A DNA stretch of 64,000 bases from Nitratireductor sp. B36 (GCF_020833685.1 NZ_JACKZY010000004.1:1-64000); one strand, 5' to 3'; positions 8,735 through 18,007 are shown, counted from the stretch's first letter. The notes: generated from the sequence alone by a model not told the origin. A program made the numbers and translations.

Positions 8735-9759
8735 CAATGGCAGAGACCGTCGCCGGCGCCTCCACGCCGCTGCTTGAACTTCGCCAGGTGTCCTGCCGTT
8801 TTGGCGCGCGACCTGACCTTGCTGCCCGGATTGCAATTGCACTCGGTGCGGCCAAACCTTTCCCGATTATCCATGCGCTGGACAAAGTGGATCTGACGAT
8901 CCGCAAGGGGGAAGTGCTGGGTCTTGTCGGAGAGTCCGGTTGCGGGAAGTCGACGCTCGGCAGAATCGCCGCAGGAATATTGCCGCCATCGGCGGGACAG
9001 GTTTTCTGGAAGGGTGAGGACCGGGCCACGTTGCGTGGAAGCCGGCAGCGGGATGCCGATCTCGAAGCGCAGATGATCTTCCAGAATCCGATGGCAGCGC
9101 TCAATCCAAGGATGACGATCGAAAAACTGGTGGCCGAGGCCCCAAGCATCCATGGCCTTATCAAAGGCAGCACCAGCAGCTATGTGGATGACTACCTGAC
9201 CAAGGCGGGGTTTGATCCGGCGATGAAGAAGCGCCTGCCGCACCAGTTTTCTGGGGGGCAGAGGGCGCGGGTCAACATTGCGCGTGCGCTTGCGGTACAG
9301 CCGGATTTTCTTGTCTGCGATGAAAGCGTCGCAGCGCTCGATGTGTCCATTCAGGCGCAGATACTCAATCTGTTCATGGATCTGCGAGAGCAGCTGGATC
9401 TGACCTATCTGTTCGTCAGCCATGATCTGGGGGTCGTGGAGCACATCTCCGACCGGGTTGCGATCATGTATCTTGGACGGGTCATTGAGGAAGCGCCTGT
9501 GGCCGAGATTTTCTCCCGGCCAAACCATCCCTATACCCAGCAATTGCTGGCTGAGGTGCCACGCATCAGACCAGGAAAACGACGCTTTGCTGCAATGAAG
9601 GGGGAGCTGCCGAGCCCCCTCAATCCGCCGAAAGGCTGCCACTTTCATCCGCGCTGCCCGCACGCACATGAGCGATGCAGAGTAGAAGTTCCTCAAAAGC
9701 GCGAGATTGCCCCGGGGCACGTTTCGGCATGCCATCTGAACGACAAGCAGGCGGTATGA
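8731..9759 (+). CDS. ABC transporter ATPase, DppF type
   Basis: This 342-residue ATPase has Walker A GESGCGKSTLGR, Q-loop FQNPMAALNPRM, signature FSGGQRARV, a Walker B-region DFLVCDESVAALDVS and H-loop SHDLGV. DES replaces the usual DEP/DEA, as in many DppF proteins. The C-terminal GCHFHPRCPHAHERC stretch matches the peptide-transporter extension. A second ATG lies two codons downstream; the first is chosen for its ATGA overlap with the previous gene. With DppD it would energise uptake. Confidence 0.9.
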   Translation: MTMAETVAGASTPLLELRQVSCRFGARPDLAARIAIALGAAKPFPIIHALDKVDLTIRKGEVLGLVGESGCGKSTLGRIAAGILPPSAGQVFWKGEDRATLRGSRQRDADLEAQMIFQNPMAALNPRMTIEKLVAEAPSIHGLIKGSTSSYVDDYLTKAGFDPAMKKRLPHQFSGGQRARVNIARALAVQPDFLVCDESVAALDVSIQAQILNLFMDLREQLDLTYLFVSHDLGVVEHISDRVAIMYLGRVIEEAPVAEIFSRPNHPYTQQLLAEVPRIRPGKRRFAAMKGELPSPLNPPKGCHFHPRCPHAHERCRVEVPQKREIAPGHVSACHLNDKQAV

Positions 9760-10790
9760 GCGGAACAGGACGCATTCCCGGCTTCATCCTTGCCTTGCTG
9801 CTTGGCGCCACGGGCGGAGCGCTCTTCACCTGGATCGGGATGCCGCTTTCCTGGATGCTTGGCTCGATGACCGCCTGCGGCATTGCATCAATCATGAGTC
9901 TGCCGGTTCGCGGTTCCACTCTCGCCCGCCCGCCCATGTCGGCCGTGATCGGAACCATGCTGGGTTCCCAGTTCGGGCCGCACACTCTGGAGAGTGCAGC
10001 GATGTGGTGGCCGGCACTCCTCGCATTGGCCGCTTATCTCGCGGTGGCGGCTGTTCTGTGCAATGTCTACCTGCGCCGCGTCATTCATCTCGATCGGCGC
10101 ACGGCCTTCTTTTCGGCAATGCCGGGCGGGCTCGTTGATATGGTGTTGCTTGGCGCGGAAAAGGGCGGTGACGAGCGGACCATCGCTTTGATGCACTCTT
10201 CACGCATCTTTCTGGTTGTGCTGAGCCTTCCGCCACTGATGACGTTGATTACGGGAGCTGATCCGGGCGCACGTGTGGCAACCTGGCGACCACTCTCCGA
10301 CATGGGATCGGCTGATGTGTTCTGGTTCATCGCAACACTCGGGGCCGGGATCGGGCTCGGAAAATTGCTGCGATTGCCGGCGCCATATCTGATAGGTCCA
10401 ATGCTGGTGAGCGCGGGGCTGCATTGGACGGGTGCCTCTGGTTTCGTCGTGCCAAGCACGGTTATGGCCGTAGCGCAGGTGGTTCTTGGAACCGTCGTCG
10501 GTTGCCGCTTCGCCGGCACCGCGCCAAAGCGCATTCTGCATATTCTGATGACCTCTGCCGGCGCTACGGCAATCCTGCTTTCGGTGGCCGTCATCTTTGC
10601 TTTCGCACTCCATCGGATCATTGAAGTGCCGGTCGAAGGAATCCTGCTGGCTTTTGCACCCGGTGGGCTTGCTGAGATGAGTCTGGTTGCGCTCGCGTTG
10701 AATCTCGAGGTGGCGTTTGTGGTGGTCAGCCATATAAGCCGCATCGGTATGGTCATTCTTGCGGCGGGCCTGCTCGCATCCAGGGATTGA
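9756..10790 (+). CDS. AbrB-family membrane protein
   Basis: The 344-residue hydrophobic protein has about nine to ten predicted transmembrane segments and two similar halves containing the motif pattern LLGATGGALFTWIGMPLSWMLGS and LLRLPAPYLIGPMLVSAGLHW. This is the AbrB/DUF-type family often mislabelled ammonia monooxygenase, whose biochemical role is not established; a transport or efflux function is usually assumed. The ATG at 9756 overlaps the stop of the DppF-type gene, so it belongs to the same operon. A role in handling a by-product of the imported compound is only a guess. Confidence 0.78.
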   Translation: MSGTGRIPGFILALLLGATGGALFTWIGMPLSWMLGSMTACGIASIMSLPVRGSTLARPPMSAVIGTMLGSQFGPHTLESAAMWWPALLALAAYLAVAAVLCNVYLRRVIHLDRRTAFFSAMPGGLVDMVLLGAEKGGDERTIALMHSSRIFLVVLSLPPLMTLITGADPGARVATWRPLSDMGSADVFWFIATLGAGIGLGKLLRLPAPYLIGPMLVSAGLHWTGASGFVVPSTVMAVAQVVLGTVVGCRFAGTAPKRILHILMTSAGATAILLSVAVIFAFALHRIIEVPVEGILLAFAPGGLAEMSLVALALNLEVAFVVVSHISRIGMVILAAGLLASRD

Positions 10791-10809
10791 ACATGGTCTG
10801 GTTGAACCA

Positions 10810-10835
10810 CTTCCGGCCATCATTATGGCCGGAAG
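10810..10835. terminator. Bidirectional hairpin between convergent operons
   Basis: CTTCCGGCCAT and ATGGCCGGAAG form a perfect 11-bp stem with a 4-base CATT loop, centred between the convergent AbrB-family and RidA-family genes. The flanking T-rich stretch (gtttctcc) is short, so it is a strong hairpin with a modest U-tract serving both directions. Confidence 0.7.
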
Positions 10836-10867
10836 GTTTCTCCAGACAGTCTAGCGGCAGAACACGT

Positions 10868-11212
10868 TTAGCGTGCCGCTGAGACCACCACTTCGATCAA
10901 GGTGTCCTTGCCCAGCTCGGCCACCCCGATCGTCGCTCTCGTGGGCAGGTGTTCCGCCGGCATCCATTCCAGCCAGGCCTCGTTCATACCCTCTTTTTGC
11001 GAGAAGTCGGAGATGTAGATCATTGCGGTGAGAAGGTTCTCCTTCGAAGATCCCACCTGTGCCAGGAGGGCATCGATCTTGGCGCAGATCTGTTCTGTCT
11101 GCCCTTTCATATCCAGCGACTTGTCATCGGCGACAAGGCCTCCGAAATACAAGACGCCATTGTGCTCGACGACCCGATGGTTGATGCGGGTCTGAATATG
11201 TCTCTTGATCAT
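10868..11212 (-). CDS. RidA (YjgF/UK114) family protein
   Basis: This 114-residue protein has the RidA fold signature: GVLYFGGLVADDKSLDMKGQ, LTAMIYISDF, and the C-terminal RATIGVAELGKDTLIEVVVSA. The Arg and Glu positions that define imine-hydrolysing RidA proteins appear to be present. RidA enzymes hydrolyse reactive enamine/imine products of amino-acid oxidation. Here it is the last gene of a minus-strand operon with two flavin oxidoreductases, an apt setting. The start at 11212 overlaps the stop of the upstream oxidase by ATGA, so the long open frame continuing upstream is not coding. Confidence 0.88.
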   Translation of the reverse strand: MIKRHIQTRINHRVVEHNGVLYFGGLVADDKSLDMKGQTEQICAKIDALLAQVGSSKENLLTAMIYISDFSQKEGMNEAWLEWMPAEHLPTRATIGVAELGKDTLIEVVVSAAR

Positions 11213-12369
11213 GAGAGTTCCTTCTGTGCTCTGGTTGGATCTTGCGGAAAGCGCTTGATTGAAAATGGCTTGATCGGAGCCTGGGTGCTGCCGGTGGCGA
11301 TCAATTCCGCCATGATGTCGCCGACTCCCGGTCCGAGCTGAAATCCGTGAGCGGAGAAGCCAAAGGCGTGGAAAGCACCCGGCGCGTGTGCCGCGGGCCC
11401 GATAACCGGTATGCCATCCGGCATCAGCCCCTCGATTCCCGCCCAGGAGCGAACGATCTGTGCGCCACGCATCACGGGGAAGATGTCCATCGCGGTCTGC
11501 GCGGAATGACGCAATTCGGACATCTGCATATGTGTTCGATTGTTTGCCGGCTCCGGCACTCCCGGTCGGCCACCGCCGATAACGACTGTGCCGTTTGGCA
11601 TCTGTTTGAAGGAGAGCGGACGGCCCGCCGCTCCGACGACCGCGGTACAGAATGGGCGCAGTCGTTCCGTGACGATCATCATTGGAGCATAGGCTCTTAC
11701 GGGGGCATGATCGCCGATCTGCCGTGCGATCTCGCCTCCCCAGGCCCCGGCGCAATTCAGAACGAAACGCCCTGTAAACTCCTGCGCTCCAGCTTGCACC
11801 TTCCACTCCTCTCCGGACCGGGAAACGCGTTCGACAGGCGTGTGCTCCAGAACACGCACGCCCATCTGTTGGGCCTTGCGCTGAAAGGCGAAGGTCGTTT
11901 GGTATGGCTGGGCAAATCCGTCATCGAGAGATGCGATGGCACCGACACAGTGTTGGGCGACCGCCGGCAGATACGTGCGCATTGTCTGCCGGTCCAGTAT
12001 CTGCTCATGGGTGTAGCCCAGGCTGTTGAGTTCCGCGACGCGCCCACGCAAGGTTTCGAGCTCTTCTGCAGTTTCTGCGACCTTGATCTGCGGAGACGGT
12101 TGAAAACCACAATCGTCATCCAGCAGGTCCGCGATGCGGCGCCAGATGGACATGGAATGAAGCGAAAGCGGAATTTCCGCGACGTGCCTGCCGAGCTTTC
12201 GCACGCCCCCGGCGTTCACTCCCGAAGCGTGCCGGGCCACCGTGTCCTTCTCGAAAACGATGACCTGAAGACCGCGCATCGCTGCGTGCAGAGCTGCGGA
12301 GCAGCCATGAATACCGCCGCCGATCACAAGAAGGTCGGCGGTCCTATGCTGAAGTGATGCCATCGCCAT
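11209..12369 (-). CDS. FAD-dependent amino acid oxidase (DAO family)
   Basis: The 386-residue protein starts with the dinucleotide-binding motif DLLVIGGGIHGCSAALHAA and ends with the DAO-family C-terminus (RSWAGIEGLMPDGIPVIGPA, FGFSAHGFQLGPGVGDIMAE). It resembles glycine/D-amino-acid/sarcosine oxidases and the beta-type subunit of opine oxidases. It lies between RidA and the three-subunit dehydrogenase genes. Its product would be an imine or keto acid suited to the adjacent RidA. The true amine substrate cannot be read from sequence. ATG at 12369 is the first in-frame start and places the FAD motif at residues 12-30. Confidence 0.87.
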   Translation of the reverse strand: MAMASLQHRTADLLVIGGGIHGCSAALHAAMRGLQVIVFEKDTVARHASGVNAGGVRKLGRHVAEIPLSLHSMSIWRRIADLLDDDCGFQPSPQIKVAETAEELETLRGRVAELNSLGYTHEQILDRQTMRTYLPAVAQHCVGAIASLDDGFAQPYQTTFAFQRKAQQMGVRVLEHTPVERVSRSGEEWKVQAGAQEFTGRFVLNCAGAWGGEIARQIGDHAPVRAYAPMMIVTERLRPFCTAVVGAAGRPLSFKQMPNGTVVIGGGRPGVPEPANNRTHMQMSELRHSAQTAMDIFPVMRGAQIVRSWAGIEGLMPDGIPVIGPAAHAPGAFHAFGFSAHGFQLGPGVGDIMAELIATGSTQAPIKPFSIKRFPQDPTRAQKELS

Positions 12370-12378
12370 GATGTAGCC

Positions 12379-13764
12379 TCAGAGCGGTTCGTCACGCGTC
12401 GGTTCGCGTTCGAGCTGAGCCAGTTCGGAAAGGAGAAGTGGTTTCAGCGGTGGGCGCAGGCGATAATATCCGATGGACTGCGGGTTCTCCTTCCGCCGCT
12501 CCGCTATGATGGAGCTGACCGCGAGCCCGCACATCCGACCCTGACAAGGTCCCATGCCGCTTCTCAGGAAGGATTTGATCTGGTTGGGGCCGGGCGCTCC
12601 GAGATCGACAGCTTCGCGGATGGCCCCGGCGGTCACTTCCTCGCAACGGCACACGAGAACGTCGTCGTGAGGCACCATGACTTCGTCAGACGGCGCGTAG
12701 AGCGTCTCCAGAAACGGCCTGATGGCTTCGTCGCGGCTGAGCTTTTTCTGCAGCGCCCGGATTTGGGTGCCTTTGTCGTCCCCCAGCTTCTGCGCAACAC
12801 GAAGGGCGACAATCCTGCCTCGGATTTCTGCGGAGTTCGCCCCGGCTATTCCGGCTCCGTCGCCTGCGACGAAGACGTTCTCCACGCTGCTTTCGAAAAA
12901 CGCGTCCAGTTTTGGAATGAAACAGCGCTGGCTCTCACTCCATACATGGTCGCAGCCAAGCAGACGCGTTGCCTGCTGATTGGGGACGACACCCTGGTGC
13001 AGCGCGACGCTGGTTGTCTCAATACGGTGTGCCCTGCCGTGGGCGGAAAAACACACTGCCTCGGCGCGTTGGGCGCCTTCTATGCGAATATCTCGGGCGC
13101 CGGTGTAATGCGGCACGCCAGCGCGCCGGATTTGCCGCATCATCGCCATGCCCTTGCGCAAGTAAGAGAGCGCCGAGAGCGCACGCGGAAGATGCCGGGC
13201 AGCCTTGAGGTAGTGGCTTCTGTCGATGGTTTCGATAATGGCCTTCGGTGGCCCGCCCGCCTCGATCATCTGTTGTGCAAGCAGGTAGAGCAGAGGCCCG
13301 CTTCCGACGAGCACGACATCGTCGCCCACACCGCCATGAGCCTTGAGGAGGATCTGCAACGCACCTGCTGTCGTAACGCCCGGGAGGGTCCACCCGGGCA
13401 TTGGCGTGGGGCGTTCCACCGCGCCCGTTGCGATGAGGAGATGCCGCGTTGAAATCTGGGAAGAGCCGCCATTACGCGAATAATCGATGCTGAGATCGGG
13501 GTTTATGTTCCAGACAGTGGCTTCAGGAATGTAAGTGGCGTTGGAGGCGCGAAACGCCTGAGCGATCGACAAGCCTTTCCCGTAATCCGGGCCCAGCAAT
13601 TTCCGACGTTCCTCCGGCACGGTTTCAATCCCGCGGTAGATTTGGCCGCCGGGAGCGGGCTGTTCGTCAAGCAGGATGACGGAAAGGCCGGCATTTGCGG
13701 CTTCCGTCGCAGCCGCCATTCCCGCCGGGCCGGCACCGATAATGGCAAGGTCACACGCATTCAT
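12379..13764 (-). CDS. Opine-oxidase A-type FAD/NAD(P) oxidoreductase with Fe-S domain
   Basis: This 461-residue subunit is like OoxA/HcnB and the alpha subunit of heteromeric D-hydroxyproline dehydrogenase. It has an N-terminal FAD motif (AIIGAGPAGMAAATEAANAG), a second nucleotide motif (VVLVGSGPLLYLLAQQM near residue 150), an ATGA-containing strand (LLIATGAVERP) and a C-terminal BFD-like [2Fe-2S] domain with VCRCEEV and, about 30 residues later, CQGRMCG. It is read after the small [2Fe-2S] protein, overlapping it by ATGA at 13761-13764. Together with 13761-14060 and 14044-15150 it should form one membrane-independent dehydrogenase complex for a secondary amine or N-substituted amino acid. 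Confidence 0.86.
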   Translation of the reverse strand: MNACDLAIIGAGPAGMAAATEAANAGLSVILLDEQPAPGGQIYRGIETVPEERRKLLGPDYGKGLSIAQAFRASNATYIPEATVWNINPDLSIDYSRNGGSSQISTRHLLIATGAVERPTPMPGWTLPGVTTAGALQILLKAHGGVGDDVVLVGSGPLLYLLAQQMIEAGGPPKAIIETIDRSHYLKAARHLPRALSALSYLRKGMAMMRQIRRAGVPHYTGARDIRIEGAQRAEAVCFSAHGRAHRIETTSVALHQGVVPNQQATRLLGCDHVWSESQRCFIPKLDAFFESSVENVFVAGDGAGIAGANSAEIRGRIVALRVAQKLGDDKGTQIRALQKKLSRDEAIRPFLETLYAPSDEVMVPHDDVLVCRCEEVTAGAIREAVDLGAPGPNQIKSFLRSGMGPCQGRMCGLAVSSIIAERRKENPQSIGYYRLRPPLKPLLLSELAQLEREPTRDEPL

Positions 13765-14060
13765 TCGATTTCAACTCCAATGGCACCTTTCTGGCGGCGC
13801 ACTGACATGCCTTCGCGCACGGCCACCATGCAGGCCTGGCGGTTCGGAACCCCGTCAATCTCGACCAGGCATTCAAAGCACACGCCCATCAGACAGAAGG
13901 GGCCGCGCTGGCTTTGGGAAACTGGCGTGTCGCGGAAGTGGGTTTCACCTGCAAGCATCAGCGCGGAGGCGACGGTGTCCCCGGGGGCTGCATCGATGGA
14001 ACGGCCTTCGAAGGTGAAGGAGACCTTTCCGTTTTTGGGGGCGTTAATGCGCTTGAACAT
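13761..14060 (-). CDS. Small [2Fe-2S] subunit of opine-oxidase-type dehydrogenase
   Basis: This 99-residue protein has a plant-type ferredoxin cysteine pattern: C-x4-C-x2-C in PFCLMGVCFECLVEIDG and a fourth Cys in RQACMV about 15 residues later. This matches the HcnA/OoxC and gamma-type electron-transfer subunits. It overlaps both neighbours (17 bases with the upstream FAD subunit, 4 with the downstream one), which is typical of stoichiometric subunits. It would pass electrons from the FAD site of the B-type subunit to the A-type subunit. Confidence 0.88.
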   Translation of the reverse strand: MFKRINAPKNGKVSFTFEGRSIDAAPGDTVASALMLAGETHFRDTPVSQSQRGPFCLMGVCFECLVEIDGVPNRQACMVAVREGMSVRRQKGAIGVEIE

Positions 14061-15150
14061 TCAGTCTCTCTGTAGAAAAGGCAGACATGGGTTCTTCCAG
14101 CCGGCCGCGAGCGATCATGGGGGCGAGCGTGCGTGCGTGCGCACCCGCCAGGGTGACGCCGGAGTGGCAATTCACCGAGAAAACGCCTGGATGGCTGTCG
14201 GATTGTTGGTAGATGGGAAAGCCATCCGGGCTCATGACGCGCAGCGCCGCCCACGAGCGCACAAGCCGCAAATCCTTCAGAAAGGGGAAGGAGCGGATTG
14301 CCCGGGTCGCGATATCCGCCATGATGCCGGTGCGCGAGGTCAGGTCAAAACCTGCATCCTCGTGGCTGTCGCCGAGAAGGAATGAGCCCTCGTCAGTCTG
14401 CCGGATGAACACAGTCGGCATGGAGAATTTCATCTCCGTGCGCTCGGTTACCAGGATCTGCCCTTTCTGAGGAAAAACCGGAACCTCCAGGCCGACGAGA
14501 GGGCCAAGTTTGCGGTTTCCAAGGCCTGCAGCCAAGACAACCTTGGCTCCTTTGAAGGAGCCCGCCGCGGTGGTTACGCGGTAACCGGAGCCATCTTTTT
14601 CAATGTTCTCGACGCGTGCCTCGTTTCGATAGGCCCCGCCGAAACGCGTGATGCTTTCGTGCAGTGCTCTCAAAAGGTAGAGCGGACTTGCATGTCCATC
14701 ATGGGGTGACCAGCTTGCGCCCACGACCTCCGGGCCGATGCCGGGCAGCATCTTTATCAGCTCGTCACGCTTGATCATCACTGCCCCGTAATCGGAGCCG
14801 TGGACATTGTGCATGCGCTTGATGAGAGCGGATTGCCGCTCCCAGGCTTCCTCTGAGAGGCAGAGATGGACACCACCGGCCTTGTGATAGGCGGTGTCGA
14901 CGCCGGTCTGTTCCTGAAGCTCCTCGGAAAAATCAGGCCACACGTCCGCCGAATGCCGGCTCCACCGTGCGTATTCGGGCATGCCTTCGCCTTTGGACTG
15001 GACCCAGACAAGACCAAAATTCCCGCGCGAGGCCCGGAATGCCACATCGCCTTCGTCCAGAACCAGAACCTTTTCGCCAAGCCTGCCAAGCCCGTGGGCC
15101 ACGGCTGCGCCGACCAGGCCACCACCGACAACGATTGTGTCGTAGTTCAT
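14044..15150 (-). CDS. Opine-oxidase B-type FAD-dependent dehydrogenase subunit
   Basis: This 368-residue DAO-family flavoprotein (DTIVVGGGLVGAAVAHGLGR at the N-terminus; ALRVMSPDGFPIYQ and NCHSGVTLAGAHARTLA near the C-terminus) is the expected catalytic subunit of the three-part dehydrogenase formed with the two downstream genes. Relatives oxidise octopine/nopaline, D-hydroxyproline or glycine (cyanide synthase). Its start overlaps the stop of the transporter permease at 15147-15150, tying enzyme and transporter into one transcription unit. The exact substrate is unresolved. Confidence 0.86.
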   Translation of the reverse strand: MNYDTIVVGGGLVGAAVAHGLGRLGEKVLVLDEGDVAFRASRGNFGLVWVQSKGEGMPEYARWSRHSADVWPDFSEELQEQTGVDTAYHKAGGVHLCLSEEAWERQSALIKRMHNVHGSDYGAVMIKRDELIKMLPGIGPEVVGASWSPHDGHASPLYLLRALHESITRFGGAYRNEARVENIEKDGSGYRVTTAAGSFKGAKVVLAAGLGNRKLGPLVGLEVPVFPQKGQILVTERTEMKFSMPTVFIRQTDEGSFLLGDSHEDAGFDLTSRTGIMADIATRAIRSFPFLKDLRLVRSWAALRVMSPDGFPIYQQSDSHPGVFSVNCHSGVTLAGAHARTLAPMIARGRLEEPMSAFSTERLNVQAH

Positions 15151-15947
15151 CGCGCTTCTCCTCCGATCAGCAGCCTGTCCAGTCCGTAGAGCTTGTTGAC
15201 TGCGAGCATCAGCAACACCGTCAATAGGATCACCATTGTTGATATCGAGGCGATCAGAGGATCAGTCGTCTGGGTGATGTGCGAGAAGAGTCGCACCGGC
15301 AGTGTGGTGGTTGACGGGTTCACGATGAACACTGTCACGGTGAGTTCGTCAAAGCTGGTTATGAAAGCCAGCACCCAGCCTCCCACCACGCCCGGCAGGA
15401 TGAGCGGCAGTGTCACACGGCGAAACACTGTCCAGTGCGATGCACCGAGCGAGGTTGCGGCCATTTCAATGGATCGATCGACCCCCGTGACGGAGGCTAG
15501 CACCAGCCGCAGCACGAAGGGCGTAACGATCACGGCATGGCACAGAACGAGCCCTAAAAAAGTGCCGTTGATATCGAACAGGCTCAGAAAGCGCAGGAAC
15601 GCGACACCAAGAACCACGGTCGGCACCGTGAGCGGCGACAGGAAAAGCGCCTGCAATGCGTCGCGCCCGCGGAAGCGCTCCCGCCCGATAGCGAGTGCCG
15701 CCGGCACGGCAAGAAGCGTCGACAATGTGGCTGATGCCAGTCCAAGCTCCAGGCTGATCCAGGCCGCGTCGATGAAATCGGGATTGTCGAGGATCGCCTT
15801 GAACCAGCGAAGCGAAATCGCGCTCGGGGGGAACTCCAGATAGCCCGTGGGCGTGAAGGAAACCCCGATCACCACGAGGAGCGGGCCCATCATGAACAGT
15901 GCGAAGAGGGCATTGAAACAGAGGGCCAGAAAGCCATTGCGATTCAT
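15147..15947 (-). CDS. ABC permease, PotC type
   Basis: This 266-residue permease has about six membrane helices and an EAA loop (AATSLGASHWTVFRRVTLPLI) of the spermidine/putrescine/opine (PotC) class. It partners the PotB-type permease upstream; the two overlap by ATGA at 15944-15947. Transporters of this class carry polyamines, opines such as mannopine, and related cationic amino-acid derivatives. Confidence 0.91.
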   Translation of the reverse strand: MNRNGFLALCFNALFALFMMGPLLVVIGVSFTPTGYLEFPPSAISLRWFKAILDNPDFIDAAWISLELGLASATLSTLLAVPAALAIGRERFRGRDALQALFLSPLTVPTVVLGVAFLRFLSLFDINGTFLGLVLCHAVIVTPFVLRLVLASVTGVDRSIEMAATSLGASHWTVFRRVTLPLILPGVVGGWVLAFITSFDELTVTVFIVNPSTTTLPVRLFSHITQTTDPLIASISTMVILLTVLLMLAVNKLYGLDRLLIGGEAR

Positions 15948-16804
15948 TCGAAGACCCCCGAATAGCGGCGTTCCACCAATTTGTTCCAGGCGATCATGAT
16001 GGTCAGGACCGACACCAGAAGCAGGATCGCGATAGCGGCACCCAACGGCCAGTTGAGCGTGTTCAAAAACTCGTCATAAACAGTTGTCGAGACCACCTTC
16101 ACGCGCCGCCCACCCAGCACTGCCGGGGTGGCGAAGGCGCTGGCAGAAAGCGAAAACACGATAAGCGAACCGGACAGAACGCCAGGCATGGCCTGCGGCA
16201 GAACGATGCGCATGAAAATGGTGAATGGCCCCGCGCCAAGCGATTCCGCCGCCCGCTCGGTGGCGGGATCCTGGCGCTGAAGCGCGGCCCAGACTGCGAG
16301 GATCATGAACGGGATCATGACATGAACCAGGGCGACGACAATCCCGGTGGATGTGTACATCATGCGGATGGGTGAGGTGATAAGCCCGATGTCACGCAGG
16401 AATTCGTTGATAACCCCCTTGTTGCCCAGCAGGATCGCCCAGCCCAGCGTGCGCACCACAACAGATATGAGAAGAGGACCGAGCACGATGAGCAGCATGA
16501 ACGAACGCCAGGCGGGTTTCATGCGGAAGAGAATATATGCCTCCGGTAGCCCGAGCACGGCGCAGATGGCCGTGGTGATGAAGGCAATCAGAAAGGTGCG
16601 GCCGAAGATCTCGTAGAAATAGGTGTCGCTCAGCACCTCGGCGTAGTTCTCCAGCCCGAACGTGTTCTCGATGCCTCCATAGAAAGAGAAGCTGTTGAAG
16701 CTGAGCAGGAAAGTCATCGCCAGTGGCGTAACGAGCAAGGCCGCGAAGAGCGTCAGTGCCGGAGCACTGAGAAACCAGGGTGTCGCTTTGCCGGAAACCG
16801 TCAT
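15944..16804 (-). CDS. ABC permease, PotB type
   Basis: This 286-residue inner-membrane protein begins with a hydrophobic segment (APALTLFAALLVTPLAMTFL), contains the GLENYAEVLSDTYF periplasmic region, and has the EAA loop AAESLGAGPFTIFMRIVLPQ. It overlaps the ATPase gene upstream by ATGA at 16801-16804. It forms the heteromeric channel with the PotC-type protein. Confidence 0.91.
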   Translation of the reverse strand: MTVSGKATPWFLSAPALTLFAALLVTPLAMTFLLSFNSFSFYGGIENTFGLENYAEVLSDTYFYEIFGRTFLIAFITTAICAVLGLPEAYILFRMKPAWRSFMLLIVLGPLLISVVVRTLGWAILLGNKGVINEFLRDIGLITSPIRMMYTSTGIVVALVHVMIPFMILAVWAALQRQDPATERAAESLGAGPFTIFMRIVLPQAMPGVLSGSLIVFSLSASAFATPAVLGGRRVKVVSTTVYDEFLNTLNWPLGAAIAILLLVSVLTIMIAWNKLVERRYSGVFE

Positions 16805-17895
16805 GATGCCTCTCCGCGTGGTAGGAGCCGCATGGCCTCCGGCTTCCAGGAAAGGTGAAGGCGTTCGCCTATGCCGGCCTCGCGTCGACCCAGATTGCGC
16901 TGCATGACAAGCAGTTTTCCGATGGGCGTATCGACCCGGAAAAGCCAGTGATCCCCCAGGAACACCCGCTCGACCACGTCGCCGGAAAGGGTTGCCTGGA
17001 CCTCATCGGTCAACTCGATACGTTCGGGGCGAAGTGAAAGCTCGACAGGCCCGTCCGGCAGATCAGTGTCGGGACCTGGAAGGCGGACATCGTCAATGAT
17101 GATGTCTATCTTCTTGCCCTTTCTCCGCAGAACGGCCGGAAGGCTGTTTGTCTTGCCGAGAAATGTCGAGATGAATGACGTTGCCGGCTTCTCATAGACG
17201 TCGAACGGACTGTCTTCCTGAATGAGGCGTCCGCTTTGCATGACCGCGACCCGGTCGCTCAATGCCATGGCTTCCGATTGGTCGTGCGTGACGAGGAGAG
17301 TGGTGACCCCGGCCTCCTGTTGAATTCGGCGGAGTTCAAGCTGCATTTCCTCGCGCAGCTTCGCGTCGAGATTTGAGAGCGGCTCATCGAGCAGAAGGAG
17401 CTCCGGCTCGATCACAAGCGCGCGGGCGAGCGCCACACGTTGCCGTTGTCCACCACTCATATTACGCGGGAAGCGGTCTCCCAGGTGTGACAGGTGAACA
17501 AGGTCGAGCGCATCGGAAACGCGCCGCCGCCGCTCGTCGGCTGGCACATTGCGCATCTCCAGTCCGAAACCCACATTCTGTTCGACCGTCATGTGGGGGA
17601 AAAGTGCGTAGGTTTGAAACACGATGCCAAGCCCACGTTTCCGCGCCGGGACGGCGCCGAGATCACGGCCGTTCAGCATGATCTTGCCGGAGGTGGGTTG
17701 GGTAAAGCCTGCGATCATCTGCAGCGTGGTCGTCTTGCCGCATCCCGAAGGCCCTAAAAGCGAGACGAACTCTCCGCGCTCGATGCTCAGATTGAAGTCC
17801 TCGACGGCGACCACCGCATTGTAGCGCTTGTTTAATGCTTGAAGCTCAAGAAAAGCCATTGTCAGCCCGTGATTGAAAGCTGGTTGATCCATCAT
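16801..17895 (-). CDS. ABC ATPase, PotA type
   Basis: This 364-residue ATPase has Walker A GPSGCGKTT, Q-loop FQTYALFPHMT, signature MSGGQRQRV, Walker B LLLLDEPLSNLD and a C-terminal TOBE-like regulatory domain (VELSLRPERIEL, LGDHWLFRVDTPIGKLLVMQRN). The start is uncertain: ATG at 17895 gives a 12-residue extension, while an ATG at 17859 (MAFLELQALNKRY) would begin directly at the ATPase domain. Neither has a clear ribosome binding site. Confidence 0.9.
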   Translation of the reverse strand: MMDQPAFNHGLTMAFLELQALNKRYNAVVAVEDFNLSIERGEFVSLLGPSGCGKTTTLQMIAGFTQPTSGKIMLNGRDLGAVPARKRGLGIVFQTYALFPHMTVEQNVGFGLEMRNVPADERRRRVSDALDLVHLSHLGDRFPRNMSGGQRQRVALARALVIEPELLLLDEPLSNLDAKLREEMQLELRRIQQEAGVTTLLVTHDQSEAMALSDRVAVMQSGRLIQEDSPFDVYEKPATSFISTFLGKTNSLPAVLRRKGKKIDIIIDDVRLPGPDTDLPDGPVELSLRPERIELTDEVQATLSGDVVERVFLGDHWLFRVDTPIGKLLVMQRNLGRREAGIGERLHLSWKPEAMRLLPRGEAS

Positions 17896-18007
17896 CGCCG
17901 CGCCCGCAGGGCAACGTCAGCCCCGGGGGCGAAGCCACCCGGTCTCCGCCAGATGGCGGCAGCGGTAACTTCGCCCGGAACGGGGATGACGATTTCCAGG
18001 GTTGCGA

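Noticed and set aside
17896-18007. A short minus-strand frame in the binding-protein/ATPase spacer with coding-like codons
   Set aside because: It has no ATG, GTG or TTG start with a binding site and no recognisable domain; probably chance in GC-rich DNA.
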